Assembly (NCBI RefSeq): GCF_052116585.1
Contig: NZ_JBQKKT010000002.1
Span: forward strand, 124,001-188,000
Length of the DNA stretch: 64,000 nucleotides
Direction of reading: 5' to 3'
DNA from: Luteococcus sp052116585
Lineage (GTDB): Bacteria > Actinomycetota > Actinomycetes > Propionibacteriales > Propionibacteriaceae
Under the pieces are notes generated by a model that saw only the letters and a list, made by a program, of their open reading frames with translations, searched no databases and was not told where the DNA came from. Of this stretch, positions 16,170 to 24,441 are shown one piece after another (position 1 is the stretch's first letter; every line of letters begins with the position of its first letter). The position numbers and the translations under genes are program-made.

Positions 16170-18965
16170 GTGGAGGCTGCCGAGCACGACTGGAGCTGGG
16201 CCCACGAGACGGATGCGACCCACCCCAAGATGGTCGACCCGTCCCGAGTGGTCGCGGTCCTGCTGGTGCACAATGCCGAGCCGTGGCTTGCGAGGACACT
16301 GTCCGCGCTGGCACGGCTCGACTGCCTTCCCCCGGTGGTGGCGGTTGATCTGGGCTCCAGCGACGCTTCCCGCACCATGCTCGACCAGGCCCTGGCCGAC
16401 GGACAGTTGGCCGCAGTGCACGAGGGGGGAGCCACGGAGCCGCCCGGCCGCGCGCTGGCCCGGATTGAACCGGGACTGGAGGACAACGTCCAGTGGCTCT
16501 GGTTTCTCCACGACGACGTCGAACCGCGCCCCGACGCCCTGACCGAACTGCTGCGGGGGGCCACGGATGAGGCCGGCGAACCCGCGGTGGACATCCTGTT
16601 GCCCAAGCTGCTGGAGCCTCGCCGTCGCAACCATCCGGACCGGATTGCCGAGCTGGGTCAGAGCATCTCGCCCGGCGGGCGGCGCGTGCTGGCCCCAGCC
16701 GCTGGGGATCTGGACCAGAGCCAGGTGGCGGCATCGTCGGTACTGGGTGGCTCGACAGCGGGCATGCTCATCGCACGCCAGGCATGGCGACGCCTCGACG
16801 GCACCAGCCCCCAGCTTCCCCTCTACCGCGATGGCGTGGATCTGGGATGGCGTGCCAACCAGGCCGGCCTGTCCGTCAGGACCTGTCCCCAGGCGGCCGT
16901 CCACCACCGGCGAGCCGGACGCTCCGGTCAGCGAGAGTCGGTGATCGCCAGCCATCCGGACAGCCTGGATCGTCTGCTGGGCCTGCGGTTGGTCGCGGCC
17001 CAGTCCAACCACGGGTGGCTCACCGGGCTGCGTCTGATGCTGGGCTGCCTGCTGGCCGCCGTGGGCCACCTGCTGGGCAAGGCACCGTCCGCCGCAGCCG
17101 ATGACCTGCGTGCGGCCCGCGCCTTCCTGTCGTCCGGTGACCAGACTTCGGGCCTGCGGGAACGCGTCTCCTCGACGCCTGAGCCAGCCGGAACACGACA
17201 CCTGCGGCCCAGCGCCGGGGCCCGCTGGCGGATGCGATTCGACGCGCTGGCCGGCTGGGTGGCCGACGTGGTGCTGCCCGAACGCGACGCGGAGACGACC
17301 CTCGACGAACTCACCACCGATGAGGTGCAGCATCGGGGCCGGCGTCGGTTCCCGGTGCTGGCCGTGGGATTGACCGCACTCGTCCTGACGGCCCTGGTTG
17401 CGGGCCGACGACTGTTCGGCTTCGGCGTGTTGGAGGGGGCCGCGCTCGCCCCCTCCCCGGCCGAGCTCACGGACGCGTGGGATGCCTGGCTGCGAACGCC
17501 TCTGGGGGCCAGTGGCTTCCAGAGTGCGGGCTGGCTCGGGGCCGGCGCTGTCGGTTCCTGGTTCACCCTGGGGCGGCCCGCGTGGTTCGCCCTGCTCTCC
17601 CAACTGTTCTGTGTGCCACTGGCCGCTGTCACGGCCCTGGTCCTGTGGCGCCGCTTTGTTCCCCAGGCTCCGCGCTGGGTCCAGGGCCTCCTGGCCCTGG
17701 CCTGGGCGATGGTCCTGCCCGCGATCGGCGCCGTGGCCAGCGGCCGGCCGTCCAGCCTGTTCGTGGCTGTGCTGCTGCCTCTGGCCGCTGCTGCGCTGCA
17801 CACTTGGTGGTGCCAGACCAGCGAGGGCGCCCAGGCCTGGCGTGCACCAGCAGCCTTCGCGGGCTGGACGACGCTGGTCACCCTCGCCCTGCCGGCCCTG
17901 TGGCTCCCCGCCGCCCTGGCCGCCACCGTGACGGCCATCAGGCGTCCCCCGCGGGCAGCCCTGGTGCTGCTGGTCGCGCCCCTCGTCGCGCTGGCGGGCT
18001 GGTTGCCCCGGCTGGTGAGGGAACCCGCGCGCCTGCTGAACGGATCGGATCCGCATCGTTGGGCCGAGGCGCCCCAGCTGCCCTGGTGGGCGCTGGCGCT
18101 GCTGGTGCTGCTGCTCGCTGCTGCGGCAGTGCTTGGCCTGCTCATGGATGACCGGGGTGTCGACGACTGGTGGCTCGTCGCCCTTGGCATCGGATCGGCA
18201 GCAACCGCCTGGGCGGTGACCCGGCTGCCACTGCGGCTCGACGGCCTCGGCGTGCGGGCAGATCCGGACGGCTGGCTCCTGGTGGCCTGTCTTGTCCTGC
18301 TGGTGATCGCTGCACGGGGTCTTGCGTCGGGTCTACCCCGGGTGGTGCACATCGTCGCAGGACTGCTGATCGTGGCGAGTCTGGTCTCGGCTGTCTGGTG
18401 GTTGTCCGCTCCCGACGGTGGCGTGCAGCGCAGCCGGGGCAGTCTGGGCGCCCACGTCGACGCCGTCCAGCGGTCGAGCCGCCAGACGCGCGCGCTGCTG
18501 GTGGAGGTGGCTCCCGGTGGCGCCCGCTGGAATGTCGTCGCCGCCGACGCGCCGATCTGGGGCACCGCGGAGGGCCTGCCCGTGCCCGACGGCGCTCAGC
18601 GCGCCGCTGCCGAAAGCCTGGTCACCGCCATGGTGACGGGCCAACCCTCGGACGAGGTGGCGCCGCTGGCCCGTGACCTGGCGATCGGTCATCTGCACCT
18701 GACCGGGGCCGATCCCGAAGTCGTCGCCTCCTTTTCCGATTCTGCGGGCTTGGGCCCGGCGGAGACCCGCGACGGGGGCACCACCTGGACAGTCACCGGG
18801 CTGGTCACCCGCGAGGCCACCGACGACTGGCAGGGCCCGCGCCACTGGTGGCCGGTGGGTGTGCAGGTGCTGGTGCTGGGGCTGCTCGTGGAGCTGGCTG
18901 CCCCGGTCAGCAGTCGCACGGCGGGTCCCCGTCGGGCTCGCAGCGCGGCAGGGGGTCGTCGATGA
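16170..18965 (+). CDS. Large membrane-bound family 2 glycosyltransferase
   Basis: A 931-residue protein. Residues about 20-270 form a GT-A domain: VVAVLLVHN start, a VDLGSSDAS nucleotide-sugar segment, and WFLHDDVEP as the DxD-like metal site. Residues about 390 to 790 contain some ten hydrophobic stretches, such as FPVLAVGLTALVLTALVAG. A C-terminal extracytoplasmic-looking domain and a last membrane helix follow. This family is common next to whiB2 in Actinobacteria and is thought to act in cell-envelope polysaccharide or glycoprotein assembly; donor and acceptor are unknown. GTG 16170 is used; ATG 16230 is an alternative that still keeps the whole GT domain. The end overlaps the DUF5719 gene by four bases. 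Confidence 0.85.
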   Translation: MEAAEHDWSWAHETDATHPKMVDPSRVVAVLLVHNAEPWLARTLSALARLDCLPPVVAVDLGSSDASRTMLDQALADGQLAAVHEGGATEPPGRALARIEPGLEDNVQWLWFLHDDVEPRPDALTELLRGATDEAGEPAVDILLPKLLEPRRRNHPDRIAELGQSISPGGRRVLAPAAGDLDQSQVAASSVLGGSTAGMLIARQAWRRLDGTSPQLPLYRDGVDLGWRANQAGLSVRTCPQAAVHHRRAGRSGQRESVIASHPDSLDRLLGLRLVAAQSNHGWLTGLRLMLGCLLAAVGHLLGKAPSAAADDLRAARAFLSSGDQTSGLRERVSSTPEPAGTRHLRPSAGARWRMRFDALAGWVADVVLPERDAETTLDELTTDEVQHRGRRRFPVLAVGLTALVLTALVAGRRLFGFGVLEGAALAPSPAELTDAWDAWLRTPLGASGFQSAGWLGAGAVGSWFTLGRPAWFALLSQLFCVPLAAVTALVLWRRFVPQAPRWVQGLLALAWAMVLPAIGAVASGRPSSLFVAVLLPLAAAALHTWWCQTSEGAQAWRAPAAFAGWTTLVTLALPALWLPAALAATVTAIRRPPRAALVLLVAPLVALAGWLPRLVREPARLLNGSDPHRWAEAPQLPWWALALLVLLLAAAAVLGLLMDDRGVDDWWLVALGIGSAATAWAVTRLPLRLDGLGVRADPDGWLLVACLVLLVIAARGLASGLPRVVHIVAGLLIVASLVSAVWWLSAPDGGVQRSRGSLGAHVDAVQRSSRQTRALLVEVAPGGARWNVVAADAPIWGTAEGLPVPDGAQRAAAESLVTAMVTGQPSDEVAPLARDLAIGHLHLTGADPEVVASFSDSAGLGPAETRDGGTTWTVTGLVTREATDDWQGPRHWWPVGVQVLVLGLLVELAAPVSSRTAGPRRARSAAGGRR

Positions 18966-20263
18966 CCAGCGGTGGAACAACAAGCTCCGGCGCCCTGACC
19001 CGGGCCGCCGTCGTGGGGCTGGCGGCGCTGGGCCTGACCGCCGCCGCCGTCCTGCTGCCGCCGTGGTCGGCCCCGCAGGCCACAACACCGCACGACGATC
19101 CGGCCCCGGCCCTGACGCACGCTGTTGCCTGCCCCCCGGCGCCCCAGGGGCTGGCCGGAGCGCAACTGTTGGCTGCGCCCACTGACCCGACGGCTGCCCC
19201 GGCGACGCTGAGCCGCCGCCCCCTGCCATCGGGCGATGACCGTTCGGCCGCTGCGCAGGTCTTGCCGGCAGCTGCATGGCAGCCCGCCGGTGGTGTGCAG
19301 CTGGTGGGCAGGCCGAAGGCTGGTACGCGCTGGTGGGGCGAGTGCCGCGCAGCGGCGCAGCGACAAATGGTACTGCTGCCCGATGCGGCCCACAGCCGAC
19401 TCGTGCTGGCCAATCCGGGCCGGCAGGATGCCGTCGTCGACGTTGACCTGCTGGGCCCGCAGGGGCGCATCCGGGCGGTGGGCACGGCCGGGGTCACCGT
19501 GCCCGCGGGTGGCCAGCGGGTGGTCCCGTTGTCCGTGCAGGTCCCGGCTGGGAAACCCGTCGGTGTGCAGGTGGTCGCCGCCAAGGGACGCGTCGCCGCC
19601 TGGGCCGTGGTGAATTCCAAGCAGGGCGGTGACTACCTGCCGGCCGGCCCGGTGACACAGCAGGGGGAGATCACCGCCATTCCCGTCTCCGACGCCGTCC
19701 AGGTGGTGCTGGCCAATCCGGGTCGCGAGCGCGCCCGGGTGGAGCTGTCCGTGCGGGGCACGAGCGGCACCTTCACCCCGTCGGGTGGCGAAGGCGTGGT
19801 GGTGGAACCGGGCAGCAGCACGGTCGTGGAGCTCGACAGCTCATTTGCCGGTGACTCCGGCTCGCTCGGCTTCCGCAGCAATCGCGAGGTGGGCGTCGCG
19901 GTGCAGAGTTCCGGTGGAAAGGATCTGGCGCTGATGGCTGCCGGTCAGGCACGCCTGGCGGGCCAGCTGCCGCTGCCCGGTCCCGGGCGGCTCGTGATCG
20001 CGAACCCGGGAACGGAGCCCGCAGTGGTGCGGATGAGTGGGGGTGGGCCCTCGTCGACGACGATTCCACCGGGATCCAGCATCCAGGTGGTCCATCCTGC
20101 CGCACAAGGGGAAGCCGAAGGAGGGCTGGCACGCTGGACCAGCAACCGGCCGGTGACTGTCGCCCTGGTCCTGACTGACGGCGGGAGCTCGGTGGTCAGC
20201 TCCCAGCCGACGGAAGAGGCACGGGAGCAGCTGCCCATCCAGCCGGACGGCTCACTGCGCTGA
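18962..20263 (+). CDS. DUF5719 family membrane-anchored protein
   Basis: A 433-residue protein with one N-terminal hydrophobic anchor (AAVVGLAALGLTAAAVLLPP) and a large extracytoplasmic part rich in beta-strand repeats of the form LVLANPGRxxAVVDVxLLGPxG, repeated about three times. Such NPG repeats are typical of DUF5719. The ATG overlaps the glycosyltransferase stop (ATGA), so the two are coupled and probably work in the same envelope process. No catalytic motif was seen. Confidence 0.82.
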   Translation: MTSGGTTSSGALTRAAVVGLAALGLTAAAVLLPPWSAPQATTPHDDPAPALTHAVACPPAPQGLAGAQLLAAPTDPTAAPATLSRRPLPSGDDRSAAAQVLPAAAWQPAGGVQLVGRPKAGTRWWGECRAAAQRQMVLLPDAAHSRLVLANPGRQDAVVDVDLLGPQGRIRAVGTAGVTVPAGGQRVVPLSVQVPAGKPVGVQVVAAKGRVAAWAVVNSKQGGDYLPAGPVTQQGEITAIPVSDAVQVVLANPGRERARVELSVRGTSGTFTPSGGEGVVVEPGSSTVVELDSSFAGDSGSLGFRSNREVGVAVQSSGGKDLALMAAGQARLAGQLPLPGPGRLVIANPGTEPAVVRMSGGGPSSTTIPPGSSIQVVHPAAQGEAEGGLARWTSNRPVTVALVLTDGGSSVVSSQPTEEAREQLPIQPDGSLR

Positions 20264-20277
20264 TCGGAGTACCGGGG

Positions 20278-20712
20278 TCACCAGTCCTCGTCCAGGCTTG
20301 GATCGATGTCGCGCACGTGCTGCGCGGTGAGGGCTGCCAGTTGTTCCACCAGGGTGCGGTGCACCAGCTCGAGCAATTCGGCGCGGGAGGCGGCCCGGTG
20401 CTCCAGCGGACGGCGGAAGAGCACGATCCGGGCGGGGCGGGAACTGGTGGCCTCCACTGCGACGGCCAAGGGAACCCGGTCATCCATCCAACCGTTGGCG
20501 ACGTGGGGTACCTCCTCGACCCCGATGTCCACCCCGTCGAGTCCTCCGGGATAGGTCTGGCCGATGCGTTCGACGGCCCGGGTGATGGCCTCGGTGAAGA
20601 ATTCCTGACTGGTGGCCTGCCTGCGGAGGGGGACCGGGCGCCCTGTCAGGGGATTCGGCAGGGCGAGTGGGCCACGGATTCCGCGGTCATGGCGATCACG
20701 TCGACGAGGCAT
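20278..20712 (-). CDS. PF06262-like (zincin-like) protein lacking the HExxH motif
   Basis: A 144-residue protein in the position of the actinobacterial metallopeptidase family gene (Rv3259-like synteny). The C-terminal region aligns with the family (RIVLFRRPLEHRAASRAELLELVH then VEQLAAL), but no HExxH is present; the equivalent reads LVHRTLVEQ. Proteolysis is therefore doubtful. The ATG at 20710-20712 gives a basic N-terminus. It converges with DUF5719 and is divergent from DUF3499. Confidence 0.75.
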   Translation of the reverse strand: MPRRRDRHDRGIRGPLALPNPLTGRPVPLRRQATSQEFFTEAITRAVERIGQTYPGGLDGVDIGVEEVPHVANGWMDDRVPLAVAVEATSSRPARIVLFRRPLEHRAASRAELLELVHRTLVEQLAALTAQHVRDIDPSLDEDW

Positions 20713-20794
20713 GTCGGCCACTGTAGTCGAGCCCTTCCGCGCGTCCTGCACGGCGGACTCGTGGCCGGGGGCACTGGCGCGATACCCTCGCCCG

Positions 20795-21202
20795 GTGGCG
20801 CAGAGAAGGTGTACCAAGACGGGCTGTCAGCAGACGGCCGTGGCGACGCTCACCTATGTCTACGCGGACTCCACCGCAGTCCTTGGACCTCTTGCCCCAG
20901 AACACTTTCCCGGCACCTATGACCTGTGTCGCCAGCACTGCGACCAGCTCTCGGCGCCGCGCGGCTGGGAGGTGGTGCGGCTGCCCGACGGCGAGCCCGC
21001 CCCGGCCGTTCAGGATGACGAGGACCTGATGGCGCTGGCCAATGCCGTGCGCGAGGTGGGACTGCTGCCCGAGGAGCTCGGGCACCCCCCGACGCCGCTC
21101 GCGGATCCGTTCCCGCCGGAGGGTGGAGTGGTGGTCCTGGCAGAGAAAGGTCACCTGAAGGTGATTGCGGATCGCGGACAGCAGGGGCCGTCCACCCGTT
21201 AG
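20795..21202 (+). CDS. DUF3499 family protein
   Basis: A 135-residue protein recognisable by its N-terminal zinc-ribbon-like CTKTGCQQTAVATLTYVYADSTAVLGPL and CRQHCDQLSAPRGWE. The cysteine pairs suggest metal binding. It starts with GTG at 20795, as this family often does. In Mycobacterium tuberculosis the family member Rv3258c lies between the PF06262-type gene and manB, matching the order here. Function is unknown. Confidence 0.88.
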   Translation: MAQRRCTKTGCQQTAVATLTYVYADSTAVLGPLAPEHFPGTYDLCRQHCDQLSAPRGWEVVRLPDGEPAPAVQDDEDLMALANAVREVGLLPEELGHPPTPLADPFPPEGGVVVLAEKGHLKVIADRGQQGPSTR

Positions 21203-21226
21203 ATTGACGCGAGAGTCGATCGGGGG

Positions 21227-22654
21227 ATGGACATGATCAATCGAGCAATGCTGCGCGGCGGTGACATCAGGGGAAGCGTCGGAGGAGCCGAAGCAGACCT
21301 GGACGCCACAGCCGCACGTGCCCTGGGCGCGGCCTGGGTGGACGTGCTGGAACTGGCCGGCGGGGCCTTCGTGCTGGGCCACGACATGCGGCTGGGCGGC
21401 AGCGAACTCGCGCGCGCCTTTGCGGAGGGTGCAGCCCTGCGCGGATCCGACGTGGTGGACCTGGGCCTGTGCAGCACCGACCAGATCTGGTTCAGCGCGG
21501 CCGTCCTGGAAGTGCCCGGCGTGCAGGTGAGCGCCGGCGAGCACCTGGTGAACCTCAACGGCTTCAAGTTCTGTTCCGCCCGAGCCGGGCTGCTGCCCGA
21601 GAAGCTGCTGCTGCAGGTGATCAACCGGGCCGTCGAGCTGGAACGCAGCTGGCGTGAGCCGGCTCGCCAACGGCCGACGGCACCCATCGTCGTGGGCCGG
21701 GTGGAGTCGGACGACACCCTCGAGGACTACGCCGAGCACCTGCGCAACAACATCGACCTCGTGGGTCTGCAGGAACTCACCGTCGTGGTGGATGCGGGCA
21801 ATGGGATGGCGGCACGTACGGTTCCAGCCGTGCTGGAGGGCCTGCGTGTCACGGTGGTGGGCTTGCACGAGCGCCTCGACGGCACCTTCCCCTTCCGCAG
21901 CCCCAATGCCCTGGAACGGATGAGCCAGGAGACCGCGCGGGCGGCAGTCCAGGAGCACTCTGCGGATCTGGCGCTGGTTTTCGACGGTGATGCCGGCCGG
22001 TGTGCAGTCCTCGACGAGACCGGCGAGCTGATGAGCACCTCCGCGGTGGCGACGGTGGTGGCCACCGAGGTCCTGCGGCGCCACCCCGGGGGCACGATCG
22101 TGGTGGATCCATTGACCGAGGCGGCCCTGGGGCATGTGGTGGAGGGCCTGGGCGGTCAGTTGGTGGTAGCGCCGACGGGACGTCGCGCCCTGCGAGAGGC
22201 GATGGAACGCGTCGGCGGTGTCTTTGCGGCCGACCACACGGGACACTTCCTGTTCAGCGACTTCTACGGCGCCGACTCCGCCATGTTCTGTGCCCTGCAC
22301 GTGCTGGCTGCGGTGGGGCGGGGCGCCGCGCCACTGTCCGCCCTGGCGAGCGCCCAGCACCGCTTCCTCACCTCCGGAGAGCTGAATCTGGTGGCGGACG
22401 ATCCCCAGCGGGTGCTGGCTGCCGTGGGGGAGGGTTTCCGGGGACACCTGCTCAACGGGGAACGTCCAGACGAGCTGCTGATGCGCGGCCGGGCCGGCGA
22501 GCGGGGGGAGTGGTGGGCGAGCATCAGCCCCCGTGCCCATGAGGACTGGCTCCGGTTGACCGTCGAGGCAGAGGACCAGGCCGTGATGGAGGCGATCCGC
22601 GACGACGTGTGCTGGTTCGTCAGCCAGCTGGAGCCGGTGGCGGCCGTCGCCTGA
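21227..22654 (+). CDS. ManB-like phosphohexomutase homologue, active-site residues lost
   Basis: A 475-residue protein with the length and four-domain pattern of phosphomannomutase/phosphoglucomutase, in the position of manB (Rv3257c). Key motifs are changed. The TASHNP phosphoserine loop reads SAGEHL (102-107), putting Gly at the serine position. The DGDxDR metal loop reads DGDAGR (253-258), losing the third aspartate. The sugar loop GExSGH reads ADHTGH (335-340). The flanking NGFK and VVDAGNG segments are kept. The reading frame is intact, so this looks like a retained pseudoenzyme rather than a pseudogene. If so, the functional mutase is elsewhere. ATG 21233 is an alternative start. Confidence 0.82.
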   Translation: MDMINRAMLRGGDIRGSVGGAEADLDATAARALGAAWVDVLELAGGAFVLGHDMRLGGSELARAFAEGAALRGSDVVDLGLCSTDQIWFSAAVLEVPGVQVSAGEHLVNLNGFKFCSARAGLLPEKLLLQVINRAVELERSWREPARQRPTAPIVVGRVESDDTLEDYAEHLRNNIDLVGLQELTVVVDAGNGMAARTVPAVLEGLRVTVVGLHERLDGTFPFRSPNALERMSQETARAAVQEHSADLALVFDGDAGRCAVLDETGELMSTSAVATVVATEVLRRHPGGTIVVDPLTEAALGHVVEGLGGQLVVAPTGRRALREAMERVGGVFAADHTGHFLFSDFYGADSAMFCALHVLAAVGRGAAPLSALASAQHRFLTSGELNLVADDPQRVLAAVGEGFRGHLLNGERPDELLMRGRAGERGEWWASISPRAHEDWLRLTVEAEDQAVMEAIRDDVCWFVSQLEPVAAVA

Positions 22655-22733
22655 TCGGTGCCGTCAGGGACCCGGCCCTAGACTGGGTGCTGTTCGCCCG
22701 AAGCTCGGGCGTCCCAGCAGCTCAGGAGATCCG

Positions 22734-22928
22734 ATGCCCGACCAGATGGAACTGTCACCCACCTTCCTGGAGATCGCGGCCTGCCCCGCCTGCCACAGCA
22801 AGTTCGCGGTCGACTATGACCGCTCCGAGCTGGAGTGCACCAATTCGGGGTGTGGCCTGGCCTTCCCGGTGCGTGACGGGATCCCCGTCCTCCTGATCGA
22901 CGAGGCCAGGCGCCCCGGGGACCGGTGA
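22734..22928 (+). CDS. Trm112 family protein
   Basis: A 64-residue zinc-ribbon-like protein: CPACHSKF at 17-24, a second CxxxxC-type pair (CTNSGCGLAFP), and the family C-terminus VRDGIPVLLIDEARR. Bacterial Trm112-like proteins (YcaR type) are assumed to bind methyltransferases or act as small chaperones; a partner is not evident here. It is four bases upstream of the SIS-like gene. The 79-bp gap before it contains nothing notable. Confidence 0.88.
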   Translation: MPDQMELSPTFLEIAACPACHSKFAVDYDRSELECTNSGCGLAFPVRDGIPVLLIDEARRPGDR

Positions 22929-22932
22929 TCCG

Positions 22933-23961
22933 ATGCTCCGGTTCGACGAATCCCTGCTGGACGATCCGCAGGCCCTGCTCCGGGTTGACGAGCGGCTGCG
23001 CGATCTGGCCTCGGCGGGGGCCCGGGTGCGCATCCTCGGCTCGGCCGCCCGTCCGGCCAGGGCCAGCGGCCTCGACATCGACCGCCCCCGTGGTGTGCTG
23101 GCGCTGGGCACCGAGGCCCGGCTGGTGCGTGCGGTGCTGGAGCCCGTCTGCCCGGTGCCCTTCGTCGCCTGGCAGATCGACGGTCTGCCCGGTTGGGTGG
23201 GTCCGCTGGACCTCGTCGTGGTCCTGGCGAGCGAGGGCAGCGGACCGGATCTGATGAGCGCCGTCGGCGAGGCGGTGCGTCGGGGTGCGTCGGTGCTGGT
23301 GGCGGGAAGTCCGGACTCGCCGATCGTGGAGCAGGCCGCCTCACGCAGCACGATGGTGCTGCCCACCGACCACGGCGATCCGCTGGCAGCCGTCGTCGTG
23401 ACGCTGGAGGTCCTGCACGAGCTGGGCCTTGGCCCCCGGGTGGACCACGAACGCGTCGCCGCCTGTGCGGACCGGGTGGCCGAGGAGTGCTCACCGCACC
23501 GGAATCTGGCCCAGAATCCCGCCAAGGAACTTGCCCTGGCCCTGGGCGATGCACAGCCGCTGGTGTGGGGCGGGACCGTGCTCGCCGCTCGCGCCGCGCG
23601 ACGGATCGCCGAGGCGCTGCGCGTCGCCAGTGGGCGCCCTGCGCTGTCCGCCGATGCGCGTGCCCTGATGCCGGTCCTGGAGGCCTGCACCCCGCCCGAC
23701 CCCTTCCGCGATCCCTTCGAGGGCGGCGAGGGGGAGGCGCCCTGCGTGCTGGTGGTGGTGGACGACGGGTCCCGTGACGATCGCGTCCGGAGGGAGCGCG
23801 GCGAACTGGTGGCCGCGGCCCAACAGCAGGGCGTGCGGATCTGTGAGGTCGTCGCGGCGGCCGACGAGTGTTCCGGGGAGCTCGACCGCTATGTGGAGCT
23901 GGTCCAGCGTGGTCGGTTTGCGGCCACCTACCTGCAACTGGGACTGGGGGAGCAGGCATGA
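22933..23961 (+). CDS. SIS-like / phosphomannose isomerase-like protein (Rv3256c type)
   Basis: A 342-residue protein resembling the sugar-isomerase (SIS) proteins that lie between manB and manA in Actinobacteria. Two Rossmann-like halves are visible: VRILGSAARPARASG with VLALGTEARLVRAVLE near the start, and LVWGGTVLAARAARRIAEAL near residue 220. In that neighbourhood it is assumed to act on hexose phosphates, but classic phosphoglucose/phosphomannose isomerase catalytic residues are not clear. The next gene is aroQ, not manA. The stop overlaps the aroQ start (ATGA). Confidence 0.75.
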   Translation: MLRFDESLLDDPQALLRVDERLRDLASAGARVRILGSAARPARASGLDIDRPRGVLALGTEARLVRAVLEPVCPVPFVAWQIDGLPGWVGPLDLVVVLASEGSGPDLMSAVGEAVRRGASVLVAGSPDSPIVEQAASRSTMVLPTDHGDPLAAVVVTLEVLHELGLGPRVDHERVAACADRVAEECSPHRNLAQNPAKELALALGDAQPLVWGGTVLAARAARRIAEALRVASGRPALSADARALMPVLEACTPPDPFRDPFEGGEGEAPCVLVVVDDGSRDDRVRRERGELVAAAQQQGVRICEVVAAADECSGELDRYVELVQRGRFAATYLQLGLGEQA

Positions 23962-24383
23962 AGGTGATGGTCCTGAATGGCGTGAACCTGGGACGTCTGG
24001 GCAAGCGCCAGCCCGAGGTCTACGGTGCCACCAGCCATGCTCAGCTGGCCGAGCGGCTTGTCGTGGTGGGGGAGAGCCTCGGCCTGGACGTCGAGGTGCG
24101 CCAGACCGATTCCGAGGCCGAGATGGTGGGCTGGCTGCACGAGGCGGCCGACGGGGAGATCCCGGTGGTGCTCAATCCTGCTGCCTGGACGCACTACTCC
24201 ATCGCGCTGGCCGATGCCGTGGTCCAGGTGCCCCGGGTGGTGGAGGTGCACATCAGCAATGTTCATGCCCGGGAGGACTTCCGTCGGCACAGTGTGATCA
24301 GTCCCTATGCCGAGGGCGTCATCGCTGGTCTGGGCCTGGGTGGCTACGAGTTGGCACTGCGCCACCTGGCGGTCGGCAGCTGA
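23958..24383 (+). CDS. aroQ: Type II 3-dehydroquinate dehydratase
   Basis: A 141-residue type II dehydroquinase of the shikimate pathway (3-dehydroquinate to 3-dehydroshikimate). It retains the flexible loop KRQPEVYG with its catalytic Arg and Tyr, NPAAWTHYS (usually NPGAYTHTS), and HISNVHAREDFRRHS with the catalytic His. The first motif reads LNGVNLGRLG instead of LNGPNLNLLG. It is translationally coupled to a sugar-phosphate gene and away from other aro genes, which is unusual. Confidence 0.88.
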   Translation: MKVMVLNGVNLGRLGKRQPEVYGATSHAQLAERLVVVGESLGLDVEVRQTDSEAEMVGWLHEAADGEIPVVLNPAAWTHYSIALADAVVQVPRVVEVHISNVHAREDFRRHSVISPYAEGVIAGLGLGGYELALRHLAVGS

Positions 24384-24441
24384 GACAGGGGCAGCCACCA
24401 CATCCCATTGCAAACATGGTGGGCGTCATAGAAGATGAAGT

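Noticed and set aside
16149..18056. A 635-residue minus-strand frame opposite the glycosyltransferase
   Set aside because: Antisense shadow of a GC-rich gene; no domain, no ribosome-binding site, poor amino-acid composition.
24408..24441. Promoter for the C39-like peptidase gene (TTGCAA and nearby GAAGAT)
   Set aside because: The -10 is a poor match and the leader would be almost absent, so I mention it only in the gene entry.
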